From contig NZ_LDJK01000023.1 in assembly GCF_001431535.1 (NCBI RefSeq), positions 1-63,869 on the forward strand: a DNA stretch of 63,869 nt, read 5' to 3'. This document shows, in pieces, positions 19,383 through 28,668 of the stretch. How positions within the stretch are numbered: position 1 is the first letter of the stretch; each line of letters starts with the position of its first letter. Under the pieces are notes generated by a model. That model was not told where the DNA came from. It did not search any database and saw nothing but the letters and a program-made list of their open reading frames with translations. The translations under genes and the position numbers were made by a program. This DNA comes from Stenotrophomonas chelatiphaga (GTDB lineage Bacteria > Pseudomonadota > Gammaproteobacteria > Xanthomonadales > Xanthomonadaceae).

Positions 19383-21764
19383 ATGAAATTCTCCGAAAAC
19401 TGGCTGCGCAGCCACGTCCCCACCACCGCCTCGCGCGATGAGCTCAGCGCCGTGCTGACCGCCATCGGCCTGGAAGTGGAAGAGGTCGACGCACTCGGCG
19501 GTGGCCTGGACCACGTGGTGGTCGCGCGCATCGTCGACGCCGTGCGCCACCCCGAAGCCGACCGCCTGCAGATCTGCCAGGTCGATGCCGGCCGCGGCGA
19601 ACTGCTGCAGATCGTCTGCGGCGCGCCGAACGCGCGTCCGGGCCTGGTCGCTCCGCTGGCGATGGTCGGTGCGCAGATCGGTGCGTTGAAGATCGGCGCG
19701 GCCAAGCTGCGCGGCGTGGATTCCAACGGCATGCTGTGTTCGGCCAAGGAGCTGGGTCTGGATTCCGATGCCTCCGGCCTGTTCGAACTGCCTGATGATG
19801 CCCCGGTGGGGCAGGGGCTGGTGGAGTACCTCGGCCTGCCCGACGCCAGCATCGAGATCAAGCTGACCCCCAACCGCGCCGACTGCTTCAGCGTGCGTGG
19901 CATTGCCTTCGATGTGGCGGCCGCCACCCGCAGCCAGGTGGTGCCGTTCGCCGCCGATGCGGTGCCGGCCACCGGCGCGCGTGAACTGGCGATCGAGCTC
20001 AATGCCGGCGCCGAAGCGCCGCGCTACCTGGGCCGTGTGATCGAAGGCGTCAACGCTGCCGCCAGGACCCCGCTGTGGATGGCCGAACGCCTGCGCCGCA
20101 GCGGCGTGCGTCCGGTGTCGCTGCTGGTGGACATCACCCAATACGTGATGCTGGACCTGGGCCAGCCGATGCACGCCTATGACCTTGGCACGCTGAGCGG
20201 ACCGATCGGCGTGCGCCGCTCGCGCGCGGGCGAAAGCTTGAAGCTGCTCGATGGCCGCGATGCCGCGCTGGACGACAGCTTCCTGGTGGTCACCGATGCC
20301 GACCGTCCGGTCGGCCTGGCCGGCCTGATGGGCGGCTTCGACACCCGCGTCACCGATGCCACCACCGATGTGTTCCTGGAAGCGGCGCACTTCGCGCCGG
20401 CGGCGATCATGGGCCGCGGCCGCAAGCTGGGCCTGCACACCGATGCCGGCCATCGCTTCGAACGTGGCGTGGATCCGGCGCTGCCGCGCGCGGCCATCGA
20501 GCACGCGACCGCGCTGGTGCTGGAACTGGCCGGTGGCACCGCCGCACCGGTGACCGAAGCACTGCGCGCGGAAGACCTGCCGTCGCCGTCGCCGATCGCG
20601 CTGCGCCGTGCACGCATCACCCGCGTGCTGGGCATCACCATCGACGACGCCGAAGTGGAGCGCATCCTGCGCGCGCTGGGCATGGACGTGGTGGCAGCGG
20701 GCGAAGGCTGGCAGGTCACCGCGCCGAGCCGTCGTTTCGACATCGCCATCGAAGAAGACCTGATCGAAGAACTGGCCCGTATCCACGGCTACGAACAGAT
20801 CCCGACCACGCTGCCCGGCGGTGCCGCGCGCGTGGCGATGCCCACCGAAACCCGCCTGGAAGAGCTCAGCGTGCGTCGCCAGCTGCTGGCGCGCGAGCTG
20901 CAGGAAACCATCAATTTCGCCTTCGTCGATGCGCAGCTGCTGCAGCAGTGGCAGCTGGTCGACAACCTGGTGCCGCTGGCCAATCCGCTGTCGGCCGAAC
21001 TGGCGGTGATGCGTCCGGCGCTGCTGCCGGGCCTGGTCGCCACGCTGGGCCGCAACGTGGCCCGCCAGGCCGGTCGCGTGCGCCTGTTCGAGATCGGCCG
21101 TGCGTTCGCCGCGCAGGCCGGTGAGGGGGCGCCGGCGCCGCTGGAAACCCAGCGCGTGGCCGCCGTGGTGTGTGGTGATGCCGATGCCGAGCAGTGGGGC
21201 CTGGCCGCGCGCAAGGTGGACTTCCACGACCTGAAGGGCGACCTGGAAGCCCTGGCCGCCGCCAGCGGTGCCGAGCTGACCTTCAAGCCCTCGGCGCAGC
21301 CGTACGGGCACCCGGCGCGTTCGGCCGATGTGTACCGCGGCGAGGTGCGCCTGGGCTGGATCGGCCAGATCCACCCGCGCCTGGCCAAGGCGATGGACAT
21401 CGACGTGGACGTGTACGCGCTGGAGCTCGACCTGGCGCCGTTGGCTGCCCGTGAACTGCCGCGTGCCAGCGAGCTGTCGCGGTTCCCGGCCGTGCGCCGC
21501 GACCTGGCCGTGCTGGCCCCCGATGCGGTTGCCTGGACCGATCTGGCGGCCACGGTCAGGCTGGCCGCCGGGCCGCTGCTGCGCGAACTGAACCTGTTCG
21601 ACCGGTACGTCGGGCAGGGGGTCGAGCCGGGCTTCAAGAGTCTCGCTATGGGCTTGATTTTGCAGGACAAGTCGCGCACTCTGACGGACCGCGACGTGGA
21701 CGCGGTGGTGACCGAGGTGGTCGCCGCCATCGAGCGTGAACACCACGCCCGGATCCGCGGTTGA
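19383..21764 (+). CDS. pheT: Phenylalanine--tRNA ligase beta subunit
   Basis: PheT provides tRNA binding and editing in PheRS. The 793-residue product from ATG 19383 ([12 protein letters not shown]) has the EMAP-like tRNA-binding domain (about 40-150), B3/B4 editing domain, B5 domain ([14 protein letters not shown] near residue 405), and the C-terminal ferredoxin-fold anticodon-binding domain ([13 protein letters not shown] region). GAGGAC lies 8 bases upstream of the start. Family length is about 795. Confidence 0.97.
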   Translation: MKFSENWLRSHVPTTASRDELSAVLTAIGLEVEEVDALGGGLDHVVVARIVDAVRHPEADRLQICQVDAGRGELLQIVCGAPNARPGLVAPLAMVGAQIGALKIGAAKLRGVDSNGMLCSAKELGLDSDASGLFELPDDAPVGQGLVEYLGLPDASIEIKLTPNRADCFSVRGIAFDVAAATRSQVVPFAADAVPATGARELAIELNAGAEAPRYLGRVIEGVNAAARTPLWMAERLRRSGVRPVSLLVDITQYVMLDLGQPMHAYDLGTLSGPIGVRRSRAGESLKLLDGRDAALDDSFLVVTDADRPVGLAGLMGGFDTRVTDATTDVFLEAAHFAPAAIMGRGRKLGLHTDAGHRFERGVDPALPRAAIEHATALVLELAGGTAAPVTEALRAEDLPSPSPIALRRARITRVLGITIDDAEVERILRALGMDVVAAGEGWQVTAPSRRFDIAIEEDLIEELARIHGYEQIPTTLPGGAARVAMPTETRLEELSVRRQLLARELQETINFAFVDAQLLQQWQLVDNLVPLANPLSAELAVMRPALLPGLVATLGRNVARQAGRVRLFEIGRAFAAQAGEGAPAPLETQRVAAVVCGDADAEQWGLAARKVDFHDLKGDLEALAAASGAELTFKPSAQPYGHPARSADVYRGEVRLGWIGQIHPRLAKAMDIDVDVYALELDLAPLAARELPRASELSRFPAVRRDLAVLAPDAVAWTDLAATVRLAAGPLLRELNLFDRYVGQGVEPGFKSLAMGLILQDKSRTLTDRDVDAVVTEVVAAIEREHHARIRG

Positions 21765-21792
21765 GCGGGCAGCACCCAGGGGTAAGCAGGCG

Positions 21793-22092
21793 ATGGCACT
21801 GACCAAGGCTGAAATGGCCGAAAAACTGTTCGACGAAGTCGGCTTGAACAAGCGTGAAGCCAAGGAATTCGTCGACGCGTTCTTCGATGTGCTGCGTGAA
21901 GCATTGCAACATGGACGTCAGGTAAAGCTGTCCGGCTTTGGCAACTTCGACCTGCGGCGCAAGAACCAGCGCCCGGGTCGCAACCCGAAGACCGGTGAGG
22001 AAATTCCGATTTCCGCCCGCACGGTAGTCACCTTCCGTCCGGGCCAGAAGCTCAAGGAAAGGGTGGAAGCGTATGCTGGATCCGGGCAGTAA
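21793..22092 (+). CDS. ihfA: Integration host factor alpha subunit
   Basis: IHF-alpha is a DNA-bending nucleoid protein that pairs with IhfB. The 99-residue product from ATG 21793 ([13 protein letters not shown]) carries the DNA-minor-groove arm region ([14 protein letters not shown]) typical of the HU/IHF family. It is immediately downstream of pheT as in E. coli. Its 3' end overlaps the following MerR-type gene by 20 bases. Confidence 0.96.
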   Translation: MALTKAEMAEKLFDEVGLNKREAKEFVDAFFDVLREALQHGRQVKLSGFGNFDLRRKNQRPGRNPKTGEEIPISARTVVTFRPGQKLKERVEAYAGSGQ

Positions 22093-22429
22093 CAGAGAGC
22101 TTCCGCCGATACCGGCCAAGCGCTACTTCACCATCGGTGAGGTCAGTGAACTGTGCGACGTCAAGCCGCACGTGCTGCGCTACTGGGAAACCGAGTTTCC
22201 CAGCCTGGAGCCGGCCAAACGCCGCGGCAACCGTCGCTATTACCAGCGCCATGACGTGCTGATGATCCGGCAGATCCGCAGCTTGCTGTACGAACAGGGC
22301 TACACGATCGGCGGTGCGCGGTTGCGGCTGGATGGCGCCGATGCGCGTGGCGAAGCCGCGCTCAGCCAGCAGATCATCAAGCAGGTCCGCGTGGAACTGG
22401 AAGAAGTGCTGCAACTGCTTCGCCGCTGA
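22073..22429 (+). CDS. MerR-family transcriptional regulator
   Basis: The 118-residue product has an N-terminal MerR winged-helix domain ([28 protein letters not shown] in pattern, residues about 18-45, then RRYYQRHD) and a C-terminal coiled coil (about 90-118). It lacks the long effector-binding domain and shows no metal-binding Cys cluster. A small MerR-like gene right after ihfA is a recurrent arrangement in gammaproteobacteria; its regulon is not known to me. It overlaps ihfA by 20 bases, so expression is likely coupled. Confidence 0.88.
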   Translation: MLDPGSNRELPPIPAKRYFTIGEVSELCDVKPHVLRYWETEFPSLEPAKRRGNRRYYQRHDVLMIRQIRSLLYEQGYTIGGARLRLDGADARGEAALSQQIIKQVRVELEEVLQLLRR

Positions 22430-22497
22430 TTCTTTTTTCGCGTTGATCCGCTATACTTCACGGCCCGCTTCAACGGCGGGGCAACATCGCAGATATT

Positions 22498-22574
22498 CGG
22501 GGCGTAGCGCAGCCTGGTAGCGCATCTGCCTGGGGGGCAGAGGGTCGTCGGTTCGAATCCGGCCGTCCCGACCA
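22498..22574 (+). tRNA. tRNA-Pro (anticodon GGG)
   Basis: A 77-nt cloverleaf with encoded CCA has acceptor stem CGGGGCG/CGTCCCG (one G:T pair), anticodon stem TCTGC/GCAGA and loop CTGGGGG, so anticodon GGG. A TATACT -10 box at 22452-22457 is visible, but no strong -35 box. A terminator follows at 22590. Confidence 0.95.
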
Positions 22575-22589
22575 CTGTGATGAAAGAGG

Positions 22590-22621
22590 AGGCTCGTGCA
22601 GCACTGCGCGGGCCTTTTTTG
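22590..22621 (+). terminator. tRNA-Pro terminator
   Basis: Arms AGGCTCGTGCA (22590-22600) and TGCGCGGGCCT (22605-22615, with G:T pairs) close a GCAC loop and are followed by a T run. Confidence 0.8.
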
Positions 22622-22647
22622 TGGTTCGAAAACGTGATGGATCATCG

Positions 22648-22719
22648 GTAGCGCCGAGCCGTGCCCGGCGAGCGCAGCGGCCGGGCAGCAGGAGCATGAC
22701 GGCCAGCGGCCGTCACTAC
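22648..22719. repeat. SMAG/REP pair in a convergent gap
   Basis: A GTAGCGCCGAGCC-type unit on the plus strand is followed by an inverted unit ending CTAC (22697-22719, arms TGACGGCC/GGCCGTCA). The pair lies between tRNA-Pro and the end of the convergent EAL gene. Confidence 0.85.
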
Positions 22720-22732
22720 CGCGGCGGGGCGG

Positions 22733-24496
22733 TCAGGCGTCCACCATCGCCGCCAGGGCCTCCGCCGCCAATGGTTCGGCGAACAGATACCCCTGCAGTT
22801 GGTCGCAGCCCAGTTCGGTCAGCACCTGCCGTTGCTCCATGCTTTCCACGCCTTCGGCGACCGTGGTGTAACCCAGCCCCTTGGCCAGTTCGATGATGGC
22901 TTTGGCTTTCAACCGCGCGCCCGGATCATCGGCCAGGTGGTCCACCAGTGACTTGTCCATCTTGATGGTGGAAATCGGCAGACGCGAAAGGTAGCCGAAG
23001 TTGCTGTAACCACTGCCGAAGTCATCGATCGCCACGCGCACGCCCACGCCGGCCAGGCGCGCCAGCTGCTCACCGGCGACGGTATTGGCACGCAGCCATT
23101 CGCCCTCGGTGATCTCGATTTCCAGCAGGGACGCCGGCAGGTCACGTGCGGCCAGCTTCTGCAGCAGGCGTTCGGCCATGCCTTCGGTGGACAGGTCCGA
23201 AGCGGCCAGGTTGATCGACAGGCACAGCGGTATGCCATCGCGCTGCCAGGCCGCCAACTGGTCCAGCGCCGCATCCACCACCCAGCCACTGACCGCCGGC
23301 ATCAGCGCAGTGCGCTCGAACACCGGAATGAACTCGGCCGGCCCGACCGGACCCAGCCGCGGATGGTTCCAGCGGATCAATGCTTCGGCGGACACCACCT
23401 TGCCGGTCAGGGTGTCCACGCGGGGCTGGAACAGCAGGTAGAACTCTTCGCGGCGCAGGCCACGTTCGGCATCGGCCGCCAGCCGGTAGCCACGCCGCAG
23501 CAGTTCGTCGCGGCGCTCGGAATACCAGCAGAAATCCTTGCGCGTGCTGATCGCCGCCTGCACGCCGACCAGCAGCTTGCGCAGCACGTCGTTGCTGCTG
23601 TCGGTCGTGGGATCGAAGGCGCAGATGCCGGCATGGAACTGCGGCGACATCGGTACCGCTGCGGCCATCACCGGGCGGATGATGCGCTGCTTCAGCTCCA
23701 GCAGCAGGGCTTCGACGTCGTCCTGCGTCGGCAGGTCGATGAGAAAAGCAAAGCGGCTCACGCCAACATGGTAGACATCGGTGATGTCTTCCAGCGCGAC
23801 GCGCAGGCGCACGCCAGAACGATGCAGCATCGCTTCCAGTGGCGGCATGCCCAGTGCCTGGCCGGCTTCGTCCAGCCGCGGCACATCCAGTACGTCCAGC
23901 ATCACCGCGTACATGGTGCCTGCGCTGGCGCGCGCTACCAGGCCGTCATAATCGATATGGAACTGATGGCGGTTCGACAACCCGCTGACCGGGTCCTGGC
24001 GACCGGACAGGCGCCGCAGTTCCAGTTGGCTCATCGCCATCGCCGCCAACGTCTTCAGGTGCTGGCGATCGTCTTCGCTCAGATCGCGCGGCGTCGGCCC
24101 CATGACGCACACAGCGCCGATGGCGACACCGTTCTTCGCGATCAGCGGTGCCCCGGCGTAGAACCGCAGGTGCGGAGCGCCGCAGACCAGTTCATTGTGT
24201 GCGAACCGCGGGTCAGCGGCCAGGTCGGGTACGACCATGACGTCCGGCGATGCGATGGTGTAGGAGCAGATCGAAGAGCGGATATCGGTGCCGGTGATCT
24301 GCAGGCCGACCTGCGATATGAAGCGCTGCGTATCCACGCCGACGATCGATACGAAGGCGACGGGAGCGTCGAAGGCGAACGCCGCCAGCTGGGTGATACG
24401 GTCCAGTGATGCGCCCGCTGCCGCATCCAGCACCTGCAACGCGCCGACAGCCGTCATTCTTTCCTGGGCTTTCAGTTCCTCTGACAACTGCGTCAT
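22733..24496 (-). CDS. GAF-degenerate GGDEF-EAL protein, probable cyclic-di-GMP phosphodiesterase
   Basis: From ATG 24496 the product is 587 residues (an in-frame GTG at 24571 is possible). Residues about 25-160 form a GAF sensor domain. The middle GGDEF domain (about 170-320) is degenerate: where GGDEF should be, the sequence reads HVGVSRFAF, so it is unlikely to make c-di-GMP and may bind GTP or regulate. The EAL domain is complete by eye: SAEALIRW (near 367), INLAASDL, LEIEITEGE, AIDDFGSGYS, IKMDKSLV, AEGVES and QGYLFAEPL. The likely role is hydrolysis of c-di-GMP, affecting motility and biofilm. No membrane segments are seen, so it is cytoplasmic. Confidence 0.88.
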   Translation of the reverse strand: MTQLSEELKAQERMTAVGALQVLDAAAGASLDRITQLAAFAFDAPVAFVSIVGVDTQRFISQVGLQITGTDIRSSICSYTIASPDVMVVPDLAADPRFAHNELVCGAPHLRFYAGAPLIAKNGVAIGAVCVMGPTPRDLSEDDRQHLKTLAAMAMSQLELRRLSGRQDPVSGLSNRHQFHIDYDGLVARASAGTMYAVMLDVLDVPRLDEAGQALGMPPLEAMLHRSGVRLRVALEDITDVYHVGVSRFAFLIDLPTQDDVEALLLELKQRIIRPVMAAAVPMSPQFHAGICAFDPTTDSSNDVLRKLLVGVQAAISTRKDFCWYSERRDELLRRGYRLAADAERGLRREEFYLLFQPRVDTLTGKVVSAEALIRWNHPRLGPVGPAEFIPVFERTALMPAVSGWVVDAALDQLAAWQRDGIPLCLSINLAASDLSTEGMAERLLQKLAARDLPASLLEIEITEGEWLRANTVAGEQLARLAGVGVRVAIDDFGSGYSNFGYLSRLPISTIKMDKSLVDHLADDPGARLKAKAIIELAKGLGYTTVAEGVESMEQRQVLTELGCDQLQGYLFAEPLAAEALAAMVDA

Positions 24497-24784
24497 GGGC
24501 AGAGAGGCTCGGTGCTCACGCGGTGGTAACGAACGACAGAATGCGCCTTTACGCATCAACGTGGTGTCCACGCGTTGATCTGTCGCGTATTCAGCCGAAT
24601 CGCATGCGCTGCGCGGACGGCATCGGCAGGAAACGCCATAGCCCGAAGGTGTAACGGCGCTTCACCTCGTCCTCAGGTAAGGTACTTGCCTCGGTAACCC
24701 TGCCAACCGCGCCATGGTGCGTCGTTGATGGGTGCCGGATCCAATGCCCCTCCCGGGGGCTCAACCTGAGGGCCGTTTCCCCCC

Positions 24785-26122
24785 ATGAGTATTTCCCAAT
24801 CCACTGCGGCATCGCCGGTTTCGGAGCGCGCTGCGCTGAAACGCTCGGTGTCCAACACGCTGAAAGGCTCGGCCGGCAACCTGGTCGAATGGTACGACGT
24901 CTACGTGTACTCGGTGTTCGCCAAGTACTTCGAATCGCAGTTCTTCTCGGCCGACGACAAGAACTCCACGATGTACATCTGGGGCATCTTCGCGGCGACC
25001 TTCCTGATGCGCCCGATCGGTGCGTGGTACTTCGGCCGCTTCGCCGACCGCTACGGCCGTCGCCTGGCGCTCACCGTGTCGGTCAGCGTGATGGCCGCCT
25101 GTTCCTTCCTGATCGCCATCGCACCCACCGCGGCGTCCATCGGCATCTGGGCGGCGGTGATCCTGTTGTTCGCACGCCTGCTGCAGGGCTTTGCCACCGG
25201 CGGCGAGTACGGCGCCAGTGCGACCTACATGTCCGAAGCGGCCGTCCCCGGCTGGCGCGGCTTCCTGTCCTCGTTCCACTACGTCACCCTGGTCGGTGGC
25301 CATGTGCTGGCGCAGGCCGTGCTGCTGGTGATGCTGCTGTCGTGGGATACCTCGCACGTGTCCGAGTGGGGCTGGCGCGTGGCGTTCGGCATCGGCGGCA
25401 TTGGTGCTCTGGTGGTGTTCTGGCTGCGTCGCACGATGGATGAATCGCTGAGCGCGGAGTCCATCGAAGCGGCGAAGGACGGCAAGGCCAAGGCCAGCGG
25501 TTCGATGCGCGAACTGTTCGTCAACCAGTGGCGTCCGCTGCTGCTGTGCTTCCTGATCACCGCCGGCGGTACGGTGGCGTTCTACACCTACACCATCAAC
25601 GGCCCGAAGATGATCCAGACCGCCTTCGCCGGCGATGACGTGATCACCGGTACCTGGATCAACCTGGGCGTGCTGACCTTCCTGATGCTGCTGCAGCCGC
25701 TGGGCGGACTGCTGTCCGACCGCATCGGCCGCAAGAGCCTGCTGGTGTTCTTCGGCGTGGGTGGCGTGCTGTACACCTGGTACCTGGTCACTGCCTTGCC
25801 GCAGCAGACTTCGGCGCTGTCGGCGTTCCTGATCCTGGCGACCGGTTTCGTGATCCTGACCGGCTATACGTCGATCAATGCGGTGGTCAAGGCGGAACTG
25901 TTCCCGGCCCACATCCGCGCCCTCGGTGTCGGCCTGGGCTACGCGCTGGCCAACTCGCTGTTCGGCGGCACCGCGCCGCTGCTGTACCAGGGCGCGCTGA
26001 AGGCCGGTCGCGTCGATGAGTTCGTCATCTACATCACCGCGGTCATCGCCGTGTCGCTGGTGGTCTACATCTTCTTCCTGAAGAACAAGGGACCGAACTG
26101 GCTGGACGGTACCCGCAAGTAA
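24785..26122 (+). CDS. kgtP: MHS-family MFS permease, KgtP-like (alpha-ketoglutarate/dicarboxylate:H+ symporter)
   Basis: The 445-residue protein has 12 predicted membrane helices and the MFS motif DRYGRRLALT between helices 2 and 3. By memory it resembles E. coli KgtP closely in SAGNLVEWYD, FLMRPIGAWYFGR, GGEYGASATYMSEAAV and AELFPAHIRALGVGLGYA. That supports uptake of alpha-ketoglutarate or a similar organic acid with protons across the inner membrane. Substrate is inferred, as MHS transporters also carry citrate, proline or shikimate. It is monocistronic, with its own terminator. Confidence 0.85.
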   Translation: MSISQSTAASPVSERAALKRSVSNTLKGSAGNLVEWYDVYVYSVFAKYFESQFFSADDKNSTMYIWGIFAATFLMRPIGAWYFGRFADRYGRRLALTVSVSVMAACSFLIAIAPTAASIGIWAAVILLFARLLQGFATGGEYGASATYMSEAAVPGWRGFLSSFHYVTLVGGHVLAQAVLLVMLLSWDTSHVSEWGWRVAFGIGGIGALVVFWLRRTMDESLSAESIEAAKDGKAKASGSMRELFVNQWRPLLLCFLITAGGTVAFYTYTINGPKMIQTAFAGDDVITGTWINLGVLTFLMLLQPLGGLLSDRIGRKSLLVFFGVGGVLYTWYLVTALPQQTSALSAFLILATGFVILTGYTSINAVVKAELFPAHIRALGVGLGYALANSLFGGTAPLLYQGALKAGRVDEFVIYITAVIAVSLVVYIFFLKNKGPNWLDGTRK

Positions 26123-26146
26123 CACGCACGTGATGCGTTGAACACG

Positions 26147-26176
26147 AGGCCCGCGCCGAAAGACGCGGGCCTTTTC
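26147..26176 (+). terminator. kgtP terminator
   Basis: Perfect 9-base arms AGGCCCGCG (26147-26155) and CGCGGGCCT (26164-26172) are followed by TTT. Confidence 0.8.
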
Positions 26177-26288
26177 ATTGCGGCGGTGGAGCGCACGGTG
26201 CTGACGCGGCCTGCACGCGGCGTGCACTGTGCCGATGCTGGCGTTGCCGCACTCTGGGCGTGTAAGCCAACGCACTGGAGCAGCACTC

Positions 26289-26399
26289 ATGAATACCCCT
26301 GGAAAACCGAAACCGTCCTGGCGTCAGAGCCACTACCTGATGATTGCGTTGGCCGTGGTGCTGGTGATCGTAGGAATCACGATGTTCGCACCGTGGTGA
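26289..26399 (+). CDS. Small single-helix membrane protein, 36 residues
   Basis: A 37-codon ORF begins at ATG 26289 with GGAG 9 bases upstream. The N-terminal 17 residues are basic and polar (MNTPGKPKPSWRQSHYL), then a hydrophobic stretch of about 16 (IALAVVLVIVGITMF) ends in APW. This fits a single-span inner-membrane microprotein with its N-terminus inside. It lies between the kgtP terminator and a convergent outer-membrane gene. Function is unknown. Confidence 0.55.
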   Translation: MNTPGKPKPSWRQSHYLMIALAVVLVIVGITMFAPW

Positions 26400-26467
26400 A
26401 TCACCGGGAACGCTGAGCGTCTTCGACGCCTTGTCGGCGCCGACCCTGATCGGTGCCGCAGGAGAAC

Positions 26468-26497
26468 AGCCGACGGCAGACGCACTGCGCGTCGGCT
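26468..26497. terminator. Possible bidirectional hairpin between convergent genes
   Basis: Eight-base arms AGCCGACG (26468-26475) and CGTCGGCT (26490-26497) face each other just before the stop of the minus-strand gene. The T runs are short, so termination is only possible. Confidence 0.3.
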
Positions 26498-26503
26498 TCA
26501 TTC

Positions 26504-27280
26504 TCAATCGAAATAGGCGGAAATCCCGAGACCGGCCTGCAGGTCCGGGCTCTCGTCATCCAGCCCGGCATCCACCGATGCATCCAACTGGACCCGATCG
26601 GTCCACATCCAGGTCAGCCCGCCACCGGCCACTGATTCCCGTGGTGCTCCGCGCGCCTTGGTAACACCGGCCTCCAGGAACGCGGACAGGCGCGGCGTAA
26701 GGGCCAGCGACACACTGGGCGACCATACCGTGCTGCGCTCACCGTCTCCGCGGCTGTGGCTGGCATACAGCGCGCCGGTCCATTGGTCGCTGAAGTCATG
26801 TTCATAGCTGCCCGCCAGCGCGTACTGTCGCCCTTCGCTGAACGCTGCATCGCCGCGCGCGACCGTGGCCGACGCCAGCAGTGCCCAACGGTCGGTATCG
26901 CGGCTGGTCGGCACTGCCCACTTCAGGGCGAGTTGAGTATCGCCGCCGCCGCGCGTGCGCGTGCTGTCCGTGCCGGGCAGGCGGCTGCGCTGGCGCTGCC
27001 AGGGCGAGCCGGACAACTGCACTTCCCAATGTTCAAACAGACCGGTGCGCAGCGTAACATCGCCGGAAAGCTGCTCGGTGCGAAGCCCATCGGCATCGCG
27101 GTCGCGCTCATAGGAGGGCAGGCCCAGCTCCAGTGCCAGCGCGCCGCGCGGCACGATGCCGGTGCCCAGGCCGATCCCCGGGCGGTCAAACGACGGCGGT
27201 TCGTCGGCCTGCTGGGCCTTCAGCGGACTGCTGGCGAAGAGAGCGGTACAAACCACCGCGGCCAGGTATGCGCTTCGCAT
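26504..27280 (-). CDS. Outer-membrane beta-barrel, transporter (phenol MetA degradation-like) family
   Basis: The 258-residue product has a signal peptide (MRSAYLAAVVCTALFASSPLKA, cleavage before QQ) and alternating hydrophobic strand patterns through to a terminal aromatic (GISAYFD), typical of a small outer-membrane barrel. RPGIGLGTGIVPRGALALELGLP and the later strands resemble the MetA-pathway phenol-degradation/transporter family (PF13557). The substrate is unknown. An earlier ATG at 27292 adds four residues; neither start has a strong binding site. Confidence 0.7.
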   Translation of the reverse strand: MRSAYLAAVVCTALFASSPLKAQQADEPPSFDRPGIGLGTGIVPRGALALELGLPSYERDRDADGLRTEQLSGDVTLRTGLFEHWEVQLSGSPWQRQRSRLPGTDSTRTRGGGDTQLALKWAVPTSRDTDRWALLASATVARGDAAFSEGRQYALAGSYEHDFSDQWTGALYASHSRGDGERSTVWSPSVSLALTPRLSAFLEAGVTKARGAPRESVAGGGLTWMWTDRVQLDASVDAGLDDESPDLQAGLGISAYFD

Positions 27281-27332
27281 CGGAGCATCCAACAGGAGAT
27301 GGGCGGATCATGGGGCTGCAGCGGCCGGCCGG

Positions 27333-27566
27333 TCAATCGTCCAGGCGGGCGAAGCGCGGCTGGCTGCCGTCCGCGCCTTGCACGTGCTCGACGAACATCG
27401 CGTAGGGGCGCACCCACAGCCCACCTTCGCCATACAGCGCCCGGTACAGCACCAACGGCTGCAGGGTCTCGCTGCTGCGGACCACGTCCACGACTTCGTA
27501 CAGGCCGCCCTTGAAGTGGCGGTAGCGGCCGGGTTGCAGGACGGGCAGGGCAGGCAGGTCGGACAT
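27333..27566 (-). CDS. DUF1653 domain protein
   Basis: The 77-residue product from ATG 27566 (GAGAG binding site upstream) consists almost entirely of a DUF1653 domain: LQPGRYRHFKGGLYEVVDVV, LVLYRALYGEGGLWVRPYAMF and RFARLD. It is a small cytoplasmic protein of unknown function that is widespread in bacteria. It lies 52 bases upstream of the minus-strand outer-membrane barrel gene. Confidence 0.85.
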   Translation of the reverse strand: MSDLPALPVLQPGRYRHFKGGLYEVVDVVRSSETLQPLVLYRALYGEGGLWVRPYAMFVEHVQGADGSQPRFARLDD

Positions 27567-27633
27567 GGAACTCTCACGCGGGCAGGAAAGCCGGTGATTG
27601 TTCAATGCGCCGGGCGCGGCGTCCACCGCCGTG

Positions 27634-27735
27634 TCAGAACAGCGTGGCGCGGATCAGCTCCTCGACGAGGATCACATAGCTGGCGCCGAAGTAATACTTG
27701 AGCAGGGAAGGACGCTGGTACAGAAAGGTGCGCAT
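27634..27735 (-). CDS. Possible 33-residue small protein
   Basis: ATG 27735 opens a 34-codon frame rich in aromatic and hydrophobic residues (MRTFLYQRPSLLKYYFGASY, then VILVEELIRATLF). A TTGTCA box with a 17-base spacer lies upstream on the same strand, but the ribosome-binding site is weak and the -10 (CACACT) is poor. It ends 67 bases before the DUF1653 gene. I do not recognise it. Confidence 0.35.
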   Translation of the reverse strand: MRTFLYQRPSLLKYYFGASYVILVEELIRATLF

Positions 27736-27946
27736 GTGGAAGGGGCCCCCTAAGGTGTACGTAGTGTGAAATGGTTAACGCTCCGTGACAAGCGTCACGG
27801 AAGAGCGGTTGTGAACGGCGTCAGTCATGTGAGGGCGGGGCAATTCAGACGGGACCGATGGGGCTGCGGGGGTGTGCCACCTAGGCTGGATTCCATCGGC
27901 GCTGTCGCAATCGGCGCCTCCGTTCCTGCCCCGTTGGAGCCCTGCC

Positions 27947-28150
27947 ATGGTCATTCTTGTCCAGAACATCAGCCGCCACTGGCGCCTCGTGCATCCCCAC
28001 GACGGACTGTCGCGGGATTTCCTCTGCGGCAGGGAAGCCTTTGACGCCGCCGCAGCGCTGGCCTTGGAGCACCACGGCCGGACGGGCGCATGCGTAACGG
28101 TGGAGGTAGGTGCGTTCGGCGGAGCCGTGGACGCCCTGCAGTTGGGCTGA
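27947..28150 (+). CDS. 67-residue conserved hypothetical protein, paralogue A
   Basis: ATG 27947 has GGAG 7 bases upstream. The product starts MVILVQNISRHWRLVHPHDG and is clearly related to the next gene (MLIRVQNEQRHWRVLHPQ...), with aligned RHWR, AFD, AL, E and RTG positions. The strand-helix pattern is like DUF2188 mini-domains. Function is unknown; the two may result from a tandem duplication. Confidence 0.65.
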   Translation: MVILVQNISRHWRLVHPHDGLSRDFLCGREAFDAAAALALEHHGRTGACVTVEVGAFGGAVDALQLG

Positions 28151-28313
28151 AAATTCAGAAAACCCTGATGCCATGGGCGTCAGATATGCCCTAGCCTCAC
28201 TGACTGGCGGGGGCCATTGGTGTCATGGGTCAGGCGAAGCACAGCGGTGGCAAGGTAGCTGCCCGCGATCGTCGGCCTTCATGGCAACCCGTCCGATCAT
28301 GGAGAGAGACCCT

Positions 28314-28517
28314 ATGTTGATCCGCGTCCAGAACGAGCAGCGCCATTGGCGCGTGCTGCATCCACAGAAGCCGGAATCCATTTCCTTCCACGAGGGCAGT
28401 GCGGCGTTCGACTTCGCCGATGCGCTGGCCCGTGAGCTGCACACCCGTACCGGGCAGACCTGCTCGGTGCGCGTTGAGGTCAGCGACACCTTCGTCGATA
28501 CCGTCAGCTACGGTTGA
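28314..28517 (+). CDS. 67-residue conserved hypothetical protein, paralogue B
   Basis: ATG 28314 is preceded by a strong GGAGAGAGA ribosome-binding site. The 67-residue product aligns end to end with paralogue A without large gaps: VQN..RHWR..HP, AAFDFADALARELHTRTGQ and a closing VDT/VDA. It is acidic and has no signal peptide. The 163-base spacer between the copies suggests separate expression. Function is unknown. Confidence 0.7.
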   Translation: MLIRVQNEQRHWRVLHPQKPESISFHEGSAAFDFADALARELHTRTGQTCSVRVEVSDTFVDTVSYG

Positions 28518-28668
28518 CGCCGGGGCGTCGGAGTCGGAATCCAGTGAACCCATTCAGCTTTCGCTTGCCTACTTGAATGGGCGGCGACCGAGACCGCGCG
28601 CGCCATCTTTGCGGCGCAACGGACTTGCGCCATGCTCGGCTCACACCGCCACACCAGGACGCACCACG

